The notes under the pieces are model-generated. The model worked only from the letters and a program-made list of their open reading frames with translations, did not search any database and was not told the origin of the DNA. From Candidatus Eisenbacteria bacterium (GTDB lineage: Bacteria; Eisenbacteria; RBG-16-71-46): a stretch of 40,911 nt of DNA. Where the stretch lies: NCBI GenBank assembly GCA_013140805.1, contig JABFRW010000196.1:1-40911 (forward strand). The letters run 5' to 3'. Shown piece after piece: positions 33,988 through 40,911 of this stretch. Both the position numbers and the translations under genes were made by a program. Every line of letters starts with the position of its first letter. Within the stretch, counting starts at the first letter, position 1.

Positions 33988-34030
33988 AGCGGAGCATTCT
34001 TTCGGCCGATCGTGCCGTGGAAGGTAGCCG
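33988..34030. repeat. 43-bp dispersed repeat, copy 1
   Basis: Matches 35266-35308 at 35 of 43 positions without gaps (begins AGCGGAGCATTC, ends GGAAGGTAGCCG). It is found just after the membrane protein stop. It contains CGGCCG at its centre and degenerate outer arms. See copy 2 for the intact inverted repeat. Confidence 0.6.
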
Positions 34031-34079
34031 GATCGGAGCGCCTCCCAGCTCGGCGCCCAACCCTTCTGAGGCGGGCTCC

Positions 34080-34382
34080 TCAATTCCGTTCGCGTCGCCG
34101 GATCCGCGCTCCCCGATCGCCCTGACGGTGCGATTTGTTCGCGCGATCCCGAGCGCGAAGCGGCGCGCAGAAGGGTGCTCGACCGTGCGGGGTGAGCACG
34201 CGGCGCATCTCCCGATAGATCGCGCCTTCGTCGGTCGGGAACATCACGCCGTTCTGCCACACGATCGCGTCGAAGCTCGCGTCGCCGATCGCGCCCACTC
34301 GCGCGGGCGACCCTCGCCAGAACTCGAGGCTCGACGACGAGCATGCAAGTTCCAGTCGTTTCCATTGCAGGACGCGCTCCAC
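34080..34382 (-). pseudogene. SAM-dependent methyltransferase remnant
   Basis: A 100-codon frame on the minus strand contains the end of a class I methyltransferase motif block: DASFDAIVWQNGVMFPTDEG, then AIYREMRRVLTPHGRAPF. The nucleotide-binding G-x-G motif and most of the fold are missing, and the end becomes basic, non-conserved sequence (RANKSHRQGDRGARIRRRER). A truncated, decayed gene. The rest of the 567-bp gap (33976-34542) holds the repeat copy 1 but no other recognisable gene. Confidence 0.6.
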
Positions 34383-34542
34383 CCGGAGTCGAGCGAGCCC
34401 AAGCAGGCCCGAAAGTCACAGGAAACTCGGGCATGTGTGCGAGTGGCCCGTTCATTGCGCTACTCGTGAGTATGGAGAGGGCGGAGGGGCCGCTGATGAC
34501 CATATCGGGAAGTTCGACATTGCAGGCTGGCGGGGGTTAGTC

Positions 34543-35052
34543 ATGAAGTTCATGGTAGAGAACGCAAAACGGTTCGCGCTGTTGGCTTTCGCAGTGATCG
34601 TCGCGACGTCAGTACTCGTTGCGCACGCGCACGCCGGCAAGAACAGCTCGGCGAAGAATCCGGTGCCCTCCGCGAAGAGCTCGGCCCTGATCGACGGTTC
34701 GGTCGGTGGCACACTCGTTTCGGGCAAGTGGAAGCTCGAGATTCCTGCCGGCGCGTTCAACGGCTCGGCTACGATCTCGATGCTCGAGGCGGTCACGACG
34801 GACGGCTCACCGACTGTTGATCTCTCCATCAGCGACCCCGCGCTCAACAGCTTCAGGCGCCCAGTCTGGCTCTCTCACACGGACTCGAGGAACAAAGACA
34901 AGTCCATCTACTGGTGGGATCCGGTCAACCTGGTGTGGTGCGAGGTGCCGGGAGAGTTGGTATCTCTGCTCGACGCGCTCAACATCGAGCTGAAAGTCCC
35001 GCTCTTCCACTTCTCGATCTACTCGGTGCGAGGAGGCAAAGGCGGCTGGTAG
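34543..35052 (+). CDS. Exported ZU5-like domain protein
   Basis: 169 residues from the ATG at 34543. Signal peptide (ALLAFAVIVATSVLVAHAHA), then a Lys/Ser-rich linker and a single beta domain that starts GSVGGTLVSGKWKLEIPAGA followed by FNGSATISM, the pattern of ZU5-like domains (G-G-t...l-e-v-P-x-G-A-f). It ends VPLFHFSIYSVRGGKGGW. No enzyme motif is seen. It is probably a small surface or periplasmic structural protein. It has no close partner gene. Confidence 0.65.
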   Translation: MKFMVENAKRFALLAFAVIVATSVLVAHAHAGKNSSAKNPVPSAKSSALIDGSVGGTLVSGKWKLEIPAGAFNGSATISMLEAVTTDGSPTVDLSISDPALNSFRRPVWLSHTDSRNKDKSIYWWDPVNLVWCEVPGELVSLLDALNIELKVPLFHFSIYSVRGGKGGW

Positions 35053-35441
35053 TTCAGACTCAATTCGTCCTCCTTCGCCCGCGCGGCGCCCCTCGCCGCG
35101 CGGGCGAAGCTGCTTCTGGGAGGCGGTCGGTGCACGTTTTTCACCGCGCAGAACCGATCCCGCGTGACCCGCAGTCCTTTTGACCGCGCCGACGACATGG
35201 AATCGCGTGCTAAACCAACCGTTTCGATGGCACGAGGCCCTGAAAGCGGAACTTCCTTCCGCTCAAGCGGAACAATCTTCCGGCCGATAGTTCCGCGGAA
35301 GGCACCCGCCTCGATGGGTCTCCCCCGAGACCCAGGGCGCCACCGCAAGGAATGCGTCGAAGCATCGGTGCCCCTCTACCCCGCTCGCAGCCGGTGACGG
35401 CGGCACGGCGGGGGCACATCCCGATCAGGGAGGATCCAGCG
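35053..35441. other. 389-bp intergenic region
   Basis: No coding region is supported. It holds repeat copy 2, several GCGGAA/TTCCGC words (35246-35300) and a 7-bp inverted pair GTGCCCC (35368-35374) / GGGGCAC (35411-35417) in the leader of the next gene. The promoter of the DUF11 cluster should lie here but no clear -35/-10 pair could be fixed. Confidence 0.5.
35266..35308. repeat. 43-bp dispersed repeat, copy 2 (REP-like)
   Basis: Identical to copy 1 at 35 of 43 positions. It contains a perfect inverted pair GCGGAAC (35267-35273) / GTTCCGC (35290-35296) around a 16-base spacer with the palindrome CGGCCG, so the RNA or single strand could form a stem. A partial unit (GCGGAAC at 35246 and TTCCGC at 35257) sits immediately upstream. 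It resembles a REP element in design; no transposase is nearby. Confidence 0.6.
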
Positions 35442-35957
35442 ATGCCTCACCCCTCGAAGGTCGCGCTGCTCCTTGCTGTGTGCGCAACGATGGCGACGCC
35501 GCTTGCGGCGTCGGCTTCTTCGGACGTGAAGGTGAACCTCACGGCTCACCGAGTCACGACCGACGCGCGCGGCAAGGAGAGTCTCGTTTCCGGCGATCAG
35601 GCCAAGCCGGGCGAGGTCATCGAGTACCAGGCCCGCTACCGCAACGATGGAACGACCGGCGTGCGCAAGCTCGTCGCGACGCTCCCGGTGCCCGCGGGTC
35701 TCGAGTACGTCGCGCGGACGGCAGCTCCGTCCGTCGTGCAGGCCAGTCTCGACGGCAAGACGTTCGCCCCGGTTCCGCTGACGCGCAAGGTGCGCCTGGC
35801 GGACGGACGCGAAGTCGTGCGAGAGGTGCCGGTGTCCGAATACCGCGTGCTGCGGTGGACGCTCGACACGCTCGACGGCCACGAGACCGAGATCGTGCGC
35901 GCACGCATGCGCGTGACCCCCGTGAATGCGGCGGCCACGAACACCTCGTCGCGCTGA
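35442..35957 (+). CDS. Exported DUF11-like (COG1361-type) small surface protein
   Basis: 171 residues from the ATG at 35442 with a strong GGGAGGA ribosome binding site (about 35428-35434). Signal peptide (MPHPSKVALLLAVCATMATP), then one DUF11-like beta domain: KPGEVIEYQARYRNDGTTG, LPVPAGLEYVARTAAPSV and a C-terminal strand LDTLDGHETEIVRARMRV. DUF11 domains form Ig-like units of bacterial surface layers. It is the first of three DUF11 genes in a row (109 bp to the next). No enzymatic feature is seen. Confidence 0.75.
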   Translation: MPHPSKVALLLAVCATMATPLAASASSDVKVNLTAHRVTTDARGKESLVSGDQAKPGEVIEYQARYRNDGTTGVRKLVATLPVPAGLEYVARTAAPSVVQASLDGKTFAPVPLTRKVRLADGREVVREVPVSEYRVLRWTLDTLDGHETEIVRARMRVTPVNAAATNTSSR

Positions 35958-35990
35958 CCGATCACCCCTGACCACGACGTTCGACGGCCT

Positions 35991-36006
35991 CCGCGCGCGA
36001 GCGCGG
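35991..36006 (+). terminator. Hairpin with GCGA tetraloop between DUF11 genes
   Basis: CCGCGC-GCGA-GCGCGG forms a 6-bp stem with a GNRA-type loop, 34 bp after the stop at 35957. No U-tract follows. It may partly terminate transcription or protect the 3' end, setting different levels of the first and second DUF11 genes. Confidence 0.4.
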
Positions 36007-36066
36007 CGGCATCAACGCGGGCCGGCGTGTGATCCACGCGTGTCCGCGCTACGGGAGTGCCCCTCG

Positions 36067-38673
36067 ATGACTGCAACACTCGTTTCGATTCGTTCCGGCG
36101 TGAGCCGGGCGTTCGGCGCCCTGCTCCTGTCCGGCGCCGTCGCGCTGGCTGCGGTGTTCCCGGTCGGCGATGCATTCGCCGCCCCGGTTGCCGGCACGCC
36201 GATCGGCAACCAGGCTTCCGCCTCGTATCTCGACGCATCCGGAACGTCGCGCACCGCGACGTCCAACTCGGTCACCACGATCGTGACTCAGGTCGCGAGC
36301 CTCACGCTCACCGCCAGCGGCAGTGTGGTGGTGGCGCCGGGCGGCCAGGCGTCGTTCCCGCACGTGCTGACCAACACCGGTAACGGTGTCGACAACTTCT
36401 CGCTCGCGATCGCCGCCCTGGTGGGTGACGACTTCAACCTGACCGGCGCGACCGTGTACGCGGACGCCGACGGGAACGGGCTGCCGGACAATTTCACGCC
36501 GCTGGCTTCGACGGGAGCCCTGAATCCGAATCAGGTGTTCCGCTTCGTGCTGGTCGGCAACGTGCCGGGCGCTCAGGTGGCCGGCGAAGTCGCGCAGACG
36601 CGCATCACCGCGACCAGCGGCTTCGACGCACTGCAGACCGCGTTCAATACCGACGTCGTGACGGTGACCGGCAATGCGGTCGTCAACGTGACCAAGGCGA
36701 TCAGCCAGAACGCGGGCCCCTCGCCGAGCGGACCGTGGACCTACACCCTCACGTACACCAACGCCGGCAATGCGACCGCCACTCAGCTGGTGCTGCGTGA
36801 CGCGCTCCCGGCCGGAATGACCTACGTCGCGGGCAGCGCGCGCTGGTCGGTGACCGGCGCGACGGTGTTGACCGACGCGGACTCGTCGGACACACACGGC
36901 GTGGGTGTGAACAACATCAAGTACGACTTCGGCGTCTCGACCGCGGGCTCGGTGCGCGCGGTGGTCAACCAGATTCCGGCCGGGGCATCGGGCACGGTGA
37001 CGTTTCAGGTCAACGTCAACCCGGGTCTCGCGCCCCAGACGCTCAACAACGCGGCGACCTACACCTACGCCGATCCGTTCACCACGCTGGGGCCGTTCAG
37101 CACCAACGTGGCGCCGTTCACGGTCAACCAGAGCACCTCGCTCACGTTCACCGGCCAGACCATCGCCGCAGCGAATCAGGGCTCGACTCTGATCTACACC
37201 AACACCCTGACCAACACCGGAAACGGCAGCGACGTGTTCGAGATCACGCTCACGAACAACACCTTCCCTGCCGGTAGCAGCGTGGTGCTGTTCCGTTCCG
37301 ACGGCGTGACGCCGCTCACCAACAGCAACGGCATCCCGACCGCGGACACCGGACCGCTCGCGGCCGGCGCTTCGACCACGATCGTGCTGCAGGTCACGCT
37401 CCCGCCGTCGGCGACGGGTGGACCGTTCTCGATCGACAAGCTCGCCGCCTCGGCGACCACGCCGGGCGTCACGGCGACCGCCACCGACGTGCTCACGAGC
37501 ATCAACGCGGCCGCGGTCGATCTCACGAACAACGCACCCGGGGGCCCCGGCGCGGGTGCCGGCCCCGAAGGCGCCCCGGTGGTACTCAACGCAACCAACC
37601 CCGGCACCACGACGCGCTTCACGCTGTTCGTCGCGAATACCGGCGCCACCGCGGATGCCTACGACATGACGATCAGCACCGATGCCTCGTTCGCGGCGAT
37701 CACGCTGCCGGCCGGCTGGTCGGTGACGTTCCGCAACGCCGGCAATGCGGTGATCACGAACACCGGTTCGATCGCTCCGGGCGGCAACGTGCAGGTGTTC
37801 GCCGACGTTTCGGTTCCGGCCGGATACGCGGCGGGAACGGTGAGCCTCTACTTCCGCTCGCGCTCGCCGGTTTCGCTCGCCACCGATCGCATTCACGACG
37901 CCGTCTCGGTCAATCCGCTGCGAAGCCTCGCGCTGGTTCCGAACAACGCACTGCAGGTCGCACCGGGTGGCACTGTGACGTACAGCCATCTGTTGTCGAA
38001 CACCGGCAACGTGATCGAAGGCGACGGCGTCGGCAGCTTCGTGGCGCTCACGGTCGGCGACGATCAGGCGGCATGGACTTCGGTGCTGTACGTGGACTCC
38101 AACAACAACGGAGCCTTCGACAGCGGCATCGACCAGCCGATCGGTGATCTCACCACGCTGGGCGGCCTAGCTCCGGGCGCGAATGTGCGGCTGTTCGTGC
38201 GCGTGTTCGCTCCGGCCGGTGCTCCGGTCGGCCAGGTCAATCTGACGACGGTGACCGCGGCCACGACCAACCTGGGCTACCCGTCCGCAGCTCCGCCTCC
38301 GACGGTGGCGACGGATCAGACCACGGTGCTGAACGGCCAGATCCAGATCAGCAAGCGCCAGGCGACCGACGGCAACTGCGACGGCACGCCGGAAGTGGCC
38401 TTCACGCTCGCGAATCTGTCTGCGGCCCCGGGCGGATGCCTGCGCTACGAGATCGTGGTGACGAACGTCGGCACCGCCTCGATCACGAATCTCGTGGTCG
38501 CGGATGCGACGCCTCCGAACACCACCTACTCGGCGGCGATTCCGGGCTCGACCACGCAGGGGACACTCAGCACTCCGGCGAACGGCGCCGCGGGCACCAT
38601 CAACGCCAACATCGGAACGCTCGCTCCGGGCGGATCGGTGACGATCGTGTTCGGAATCCGCATCGACCCCTAG
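36067..38673 (+). CDS. Large exported DUF11-repeat surface protein
   Basis: 868 residues from the ATG at 36067, with GGGAG about 9 bases upstream. Signal peptide (FGALLLSGAVALAAVFPVGDAFA) and then about seven DUF11/Ig-like repeats, each with N-T-G-N or N-A-G-N-A-T turns (VLTNTGNGVDNFSLAIAAL, YTLTYTNAGNATATQLVLRD, TLTNTGNGSDVFEITLTNNT). Starts mature sequence with APVAGTPIGNQASASY, as in S-layer-like proteins. Residues after 760 include one Cys pair (GNCDGTPEVAFTL, PGGCLRYEIV). No C-terminal FlgD module. It is probably a structural surface protein; it lies between two related genes. Confidence 0.87.
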   Translation: MTATLVSIRSGVSRAFGALLLSGAVALAAVFPVGDAFAAPVAGTPIGNQASASYLDASGTSRTATSNSVTTIVTQVASLTLTASGSVVVAPGGQASFPHVLTNTGNGVDNFSLAIAALVGDDFNLTGATVYADADGNGLPDNFTPLASTGALNPNQVFRFVLVGNVPGAQVAGEVAQTRITATSGFDALQTAFNTDVVTVTGNAVVNVTKAISQNAGPSPSGPWTYTLTYTNAGNATATQLVLRDALPAGMTYVAGSARWSVTGATVLTDADSSDTHGVGVNNIKYDFGVSTAGSVRAVVNQIPAGASGTVTFQVNVNPGLAPQTLNNAATYTYADPFTTLGPFSTNVAPFTVNQSTSLTFTGQTIAAANQGSTLIYTNTLTNTGNGSDVFEITLTNNTFPAGSSVVLFRSDGVTPLTNSNGIPTADTGPLAAGASTTIVLQVTLPPSATGGPFSIDKLAASATTPGVTATATDVLTSINAAAVDLTNNAPGGPGAGAGPEGAPVVLNATNPGTTTRFTLFVANTGATADAYDMTISTDASFAAITLPAGWSVTFRNAGNAVITNTGSIAPGGNVQVFADVSVPAGYAAGTVSLYFRSRSPVSLATDRIHDAVSVNPLRSLALVPNNALQVAPGGTVTYSHLLSNTGNVIEGDGVGSFVALTVGDDQAAWTSVLYVDSNNNGAFDSGIDQPIGDLTTLGGLAPGANVRLFVRVFAPAGAPVGQVNLTTVTAATTNLGYPSAAPPPTVATDQTTVLNGQIQISKRQATDGNCDGTPEVAFTLANLSAAPGGCLRYEIVVTNVGTASITNLVVADATPPNTTYSAAIPGSTTQGTLSTPANGAAGTINANIGTLAPGGSVTIVFGIRIDP

Positions 38674-38681
38674 CCGATGGC

Positions 38682-38703
38682 GGAGACGCGTTCGCGCGTC
38701 TCC
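38682..38703 (+). terminator. Strong hairpin with TTCG tetraloop after the second DUF11 gene
   Basis: GGAGACGCG-TTCG-CGCGTCTCC is a perfect 9-bp stem with a UUCG-type loop, 8 bp after the stop at 38673. It is the best terminator-like hairpin seen on this strand, but no U-run follows. In high-GC genomes such U-less hairpins can still terminate or stabilise mRNA. Confidence 0.55.
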
Positions 38704-38769
38704 ACTTCGGTTCCTCGCACCTCCGCGCCGGCCCCCTCCCCGGCGTCGGAGGACGCGGGGACTCCCCTC

Positions 38770-40911
38770 ATGACGGCTCGACTCGGCACCGCGCGAAGTT
38801 CCATCGTGAACCCGACCCCTCCAAGGGTCGGGTTCATCGGGCTCTTCGTGAGTGCGCTTTCGACTTTCCTGTTCGCCGGCTCGACGCTGATCCTCGAGCC
38901 ACTCGTATACGCGCGCGCGCTCGATTCCAAACTCGGGACCGCGCACGCCGGCCCGCTGCCGGGCACGCGCATCACCGGCATCGCGATCGGGCACGGACTG
39001 GTGGAACCGGCACTCACGCCGATCGCGTTCGAGTCCGACTCGGTGGTCGCGATCGTCTCCGCGCTCGAAGCGCTCGAGCTGTATCCGACGCACCGCGCCG
39101 TGCTCGCCGGCGGAGCGACCGGCGCGTTTGCGCATCGGCTGCGCAATTCCGGGAACGTCGCCGTCACCGCGCGCCTCGAACTGGCGAACCTCGCAGGCGA
39201 TGGCTACGACCTCGCGGACCTCGCCATGCTGCGCGATCTCGATCGCGACGGCGCGGTCAGCGCAGGCGATGCACCGCTCGTGTCCGGTGCGACCGTCGCG
39301 CTCGCGGTCGGCGATTCGGCCGACCTGGTGATCACCTTCGCGGTCCCGCTGAACGCGCCCGACCGCACCACCGCGTGGTTGCGCGTGCTCGCGAGCGCGG
39401 TCGGGTCGAACGTCGCCGCGCAAGTCACCGACTCGGTGTCGCTCGAGGCTGCCGCGGCGATCACGCTGATGGCCGAGAAGTCCGCCAGTCCCGAATTCGC
39501 GAGCTTCGGCGACGCGATCGAATATCAGGTGCGCGTCGCGAACCGCTCGGACTCAGCGCTCGCGAGCGTCCGCATCGAGGATCAGCTTCCGGCGGGATTC
39601 AGCTACGAGGTCGCAAGCGCGCGCCGCGACGGCGTGGGGCTCGCGGATCCGGCCGGAGTCACGGGCCGCACGCTGGCGTTCACGCTCGGAGCTCTCGGCG
39701 CACAGAGCAGCACGACGCTGCGCTACCGTGCGCGTCTCGGACCCGCGGTCCCGCTCGGCGACGCGGTCAACGAGGCGGTCGCGATCAGCGGCACCGCGCG
39801 CTCGAACGTGGCGCGCGCACGCGTGCGCGTGACCGGTGGCGTCTTCGCCGAGGAAGCGGTGGTGTTCGGCACCGTGTACCTGGATTCCGATCGCGACGGC
39901 CGGCGCAGCGCCGACGAACGCGGCGTACCGGGAGTGCGGCTCTACGCCGATCAGGGCAGCTGGGTGATCACCGATGCCGACGGGCGCTACAGCCTCACTC
40001 AGCTCGCGCCACGCACCCATGCACTCAAGCTCGACCCGCTGTCTCTGCCGTCGAGCGCGCGGCCGCGCGCCACGCGTCATCGCGACCGCGGAGCCGGCGG
40101 GCTGGCGTTCGTCGACCTGCAACGCGGCGACCTGCAGCGGGCCGACTTCGCACTCGAGGCCGACCTGCCGGCCGACAGCGTGCTGCGACCGCGGCGCGAA
40201 CACGTCGCGGGGCGCGATCCGCTCGGAGCCGCGGTGCGGCGCATGTTCAACGGCGAGCCCCTGCTCGAAGCGCTCGGAGACCCGAGGGCGCGACCCTCCA
40301 CCGGCGTACTCGACGCCGAAGGCCCGCTGCCGCTGTACCAGTCCGGAGCCATCGCTCCCGCGCATCCGAACGCGGCCGCGATCACTCGCGTCCCGGTCAC
40401 GCGCACACCGCGCGGCGAAGGTGAGATCGCGACCGAGATCGAGTCCTATTCCGTCACCAGTCGCGCGGTCGACGAAGTCGTGGCGAGCGGAGGCATCCCG
40501 GCCACCACCACCGAGCCGCCCAACACCGGCTCCCGACTCACGATGCCGCTCGAAGATCTGGTGCTGCAGAGCAATCGCGAACTGGTGTTCCTCGGATTGC
40601 GGGACGGCGACACCCTGAGCACCGATCGGGCGACGGTGGTGGTCAAGGGCGTCGAGAGCATCGGCTTCGAGCTGAGCGTCAATGGGGACAGCATCCCGCG
40701 TTCGCGCGTCGGCCGGCGCGTGCACTCGATGGCGAACGGGGTCGAGGCGTGGGAGTACTACGGCGTTGCCCTCGCGCCGGGCGTCAACGAGCTGGTGGTG
40801 ATGCAGCACGGCTCGGGCGGCGCGCGGCCGGCGAGCGCACGCGTGCGGGTGATCGCGCCGGACCACGTCGCTCGGCTCGAGCTGCGCACGCCGCGCTCCG
40901 CCCCGGCCGAC
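38770..40911 (+). CDS. Exported DUF11 and SdrD-B-like domain protein (partial, runs off window)
   Basis: At least 714 residues from the ATG at 38770; no stop before the window end. N-terminal hydrophobic signal (FIGLFVSALSTFLFAGSTLI). Two DUF11-like regions (RLRNSGNVAVTARLELANLA, FGDAIEYQVRVANRSDSALA) are followed by a SdrD-B/CnaB-like domain (VFGTVYLDSDRDGRRSADER, then ITDADGRYSLTQLAPRTHAL) and a linker region with Ig-like strands (VVKGVESIGFELSVNGDSIP). Similar proteins often continue into an outer-membrane or OmpA-like C-terminus, which cannot be seen here. No close ribosome binding site except GGGG. It follows the DUF11 gene by 96 bp. Confidence 0.83.
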   Translation, partial: MTARLGTARSSIVNPTPPRVGFIGLFVSALSTFLFAGSTLILEPLVYARALDSKLGTAHAGPLPGTRITGIAIGHGLVEPALTPIAFESDSVVAIVSALEALELYPTHRAVLAGGATGAFAHRLRNSGNVAVTARLELANLAGDGYDLADLAMLRDLDRDGAVSAGDAPLVSGATVALAVGDSADLVITFAVPLNAPDRTTAWLRVLASAVGSNVAAQVTDSVSLEAAAAITLMAEKSASPEFASFGDAIEYQVRVANRSDSALASVRIEDQLPAGFSYEVASARRDGVGLADPAGVTGRTLAFTLGALGAQSSTTLRYRARLGPAVPLGDAVNEAVAISGTARSNVARARVRVTGGVFAEEAVVFGTVYLDSDRDGRRSADERGVPGVRLYADQGSWVITDADGRYSLTQLAPRTHALKLDPLSLPSSARPRATRHRDRGAGGLAFVDLQRGDLQRADFALEADLPADSVLRPRREHVAGRDPLGAAVRRMFNGEPLLEALGDPRARPSTGVLDAEGPLPLYQSGAIAPAHPNAAAITRVPVTRTPRGEGEIATEIESYSVTSRAVDEVVASGGIPATTTEPPNTGSRLTMPLEDLVLQSNRELVFLGLRDGDTLSTDRATVVVKGVESIGFELSVNGDSIPRSRVGRRVHSMANGVEAWEYYGVALAPGVNELVVMQHGSGGARPASARVRVIAPDHVARLELRTPRSAPAD
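38807..38836 (+). promoter_or_regulatory. 12-bp perfect hairpin inside the start of the last gene
   Basis: TGAACCCGACCC / GGGTCGGGTTCA separated by CTCCAA, 37 bp after the annotated ATG. It would make a very stable RNA stem early in the coding region. Either it controls translation or the true start is downstream of it (an in-frame GTG lies at about 38848) and the hairpin is part of a leader or terminator. Confidence 0.5.

Noticed and set aside
36049-37989. Minus-strand open frame of ~640 codons antisense to the DUF11 gene
   Set aside because: It is a shadow of a repetitive GC-rich gene; the arginine-rich product has no domain-like features.
38436-40424. Plus-strand open frame of ~660 codons over the last gene
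   Set aside because: Arginine-rich, no signal peptide or domains; the true frame from 38770 shows SdrD-B and DUF11 features and stays open to the window end.

Overview
The window is a GC-rich, gene-dense bacterial chromosome segment. There are no tRNA or rRNA genes, no CRISPR array, and no transposase or phage genes. Four large secreted proteins end in the same FlgD-like, beta-rich C-terminal module with a G-V-Y...R-K/P-L tail. Together with beta-propeller, FG-GAP, PKD and DUF11 exoproteins, outer-membrane features and a LpxB-N-type lipid protein, this suggests a Gram-negative of the FCB-like or Candidatus Eisenbacteria-like type. That placement is inference from gene style, not a phylogenetic result.

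Layout. (1) 289-5347: two divergent secreted proteins, a YncE-propeller/di-haem cytochrome c peroxidase fusion and a BNR-repeat protein. (2) 5357-8781, minus strand: an SDR oxidoreductase, a small DUF6804-like membrane protein, two GIDE-type membrane proteins and LemA. (3) 9014-11329: a CarH-like MerR regulator on the plus strand facing a coupled minus-strand set (HEFTH metallopeptidase, MutT-type Nudix hydrolase, 57-residue membrane protein). (4) 11383-14265, plus strand: a tandem CDGSH protein, a DPM1-like glycosyltransferase, a LpxB-N membrane protein and an ArnT-like GT39, all overlapping, so probably one envelope-glycolipid operon. (5) 14392-17275: a beta-barrel protein, an NTR/TIMP-like protein and an FG-GAP/ASPIC exoprotein. 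(6) 17492-24424, minus strand: a complete SUF iron-sulfur operon in the order merR-sufA-sufC-sufB-sufD-sufS-sufU-Rieske-sufT, read from a recognisable promoter at 24483-24455, with most junctions being 4-bp ATGA/GTGA overlaps. (7) 24523-25098: decayed gene remnants. (8) 25206-33088, minus strand: a three-gene exoprotein operon (PKD/lipase-like 1433-residue protein, beta-helix protein, glycosidase-like lipoprotein). (9) 33196-35052: a polytopic membrane protein, a methyltransferase remnant, a ZU5-like exported protein and two copies of a 43-bp repeat. (10) 35442 to the right edge, plus strand: three DUF11-type surface proteins, the last cut by the window end.

The most notable item is the regulator heading the suf operon. 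It is a MerR-family protein with a C-terminal C-x2-C-x8-C-x2-C-x3-H cluster, in the position usually held by IscR or SufR, and could be an unrecognised iron-sulfur or metal sensor. Other points of interest are a SufU lacking the usual SufU insertion, the paired GIDE proteins with LemA, a CarH-like regulator without the cobalamin-ligand histidine, a CDGSH protein whose second site is CDRSQ, and the REP-like 43-bp repeat pair.
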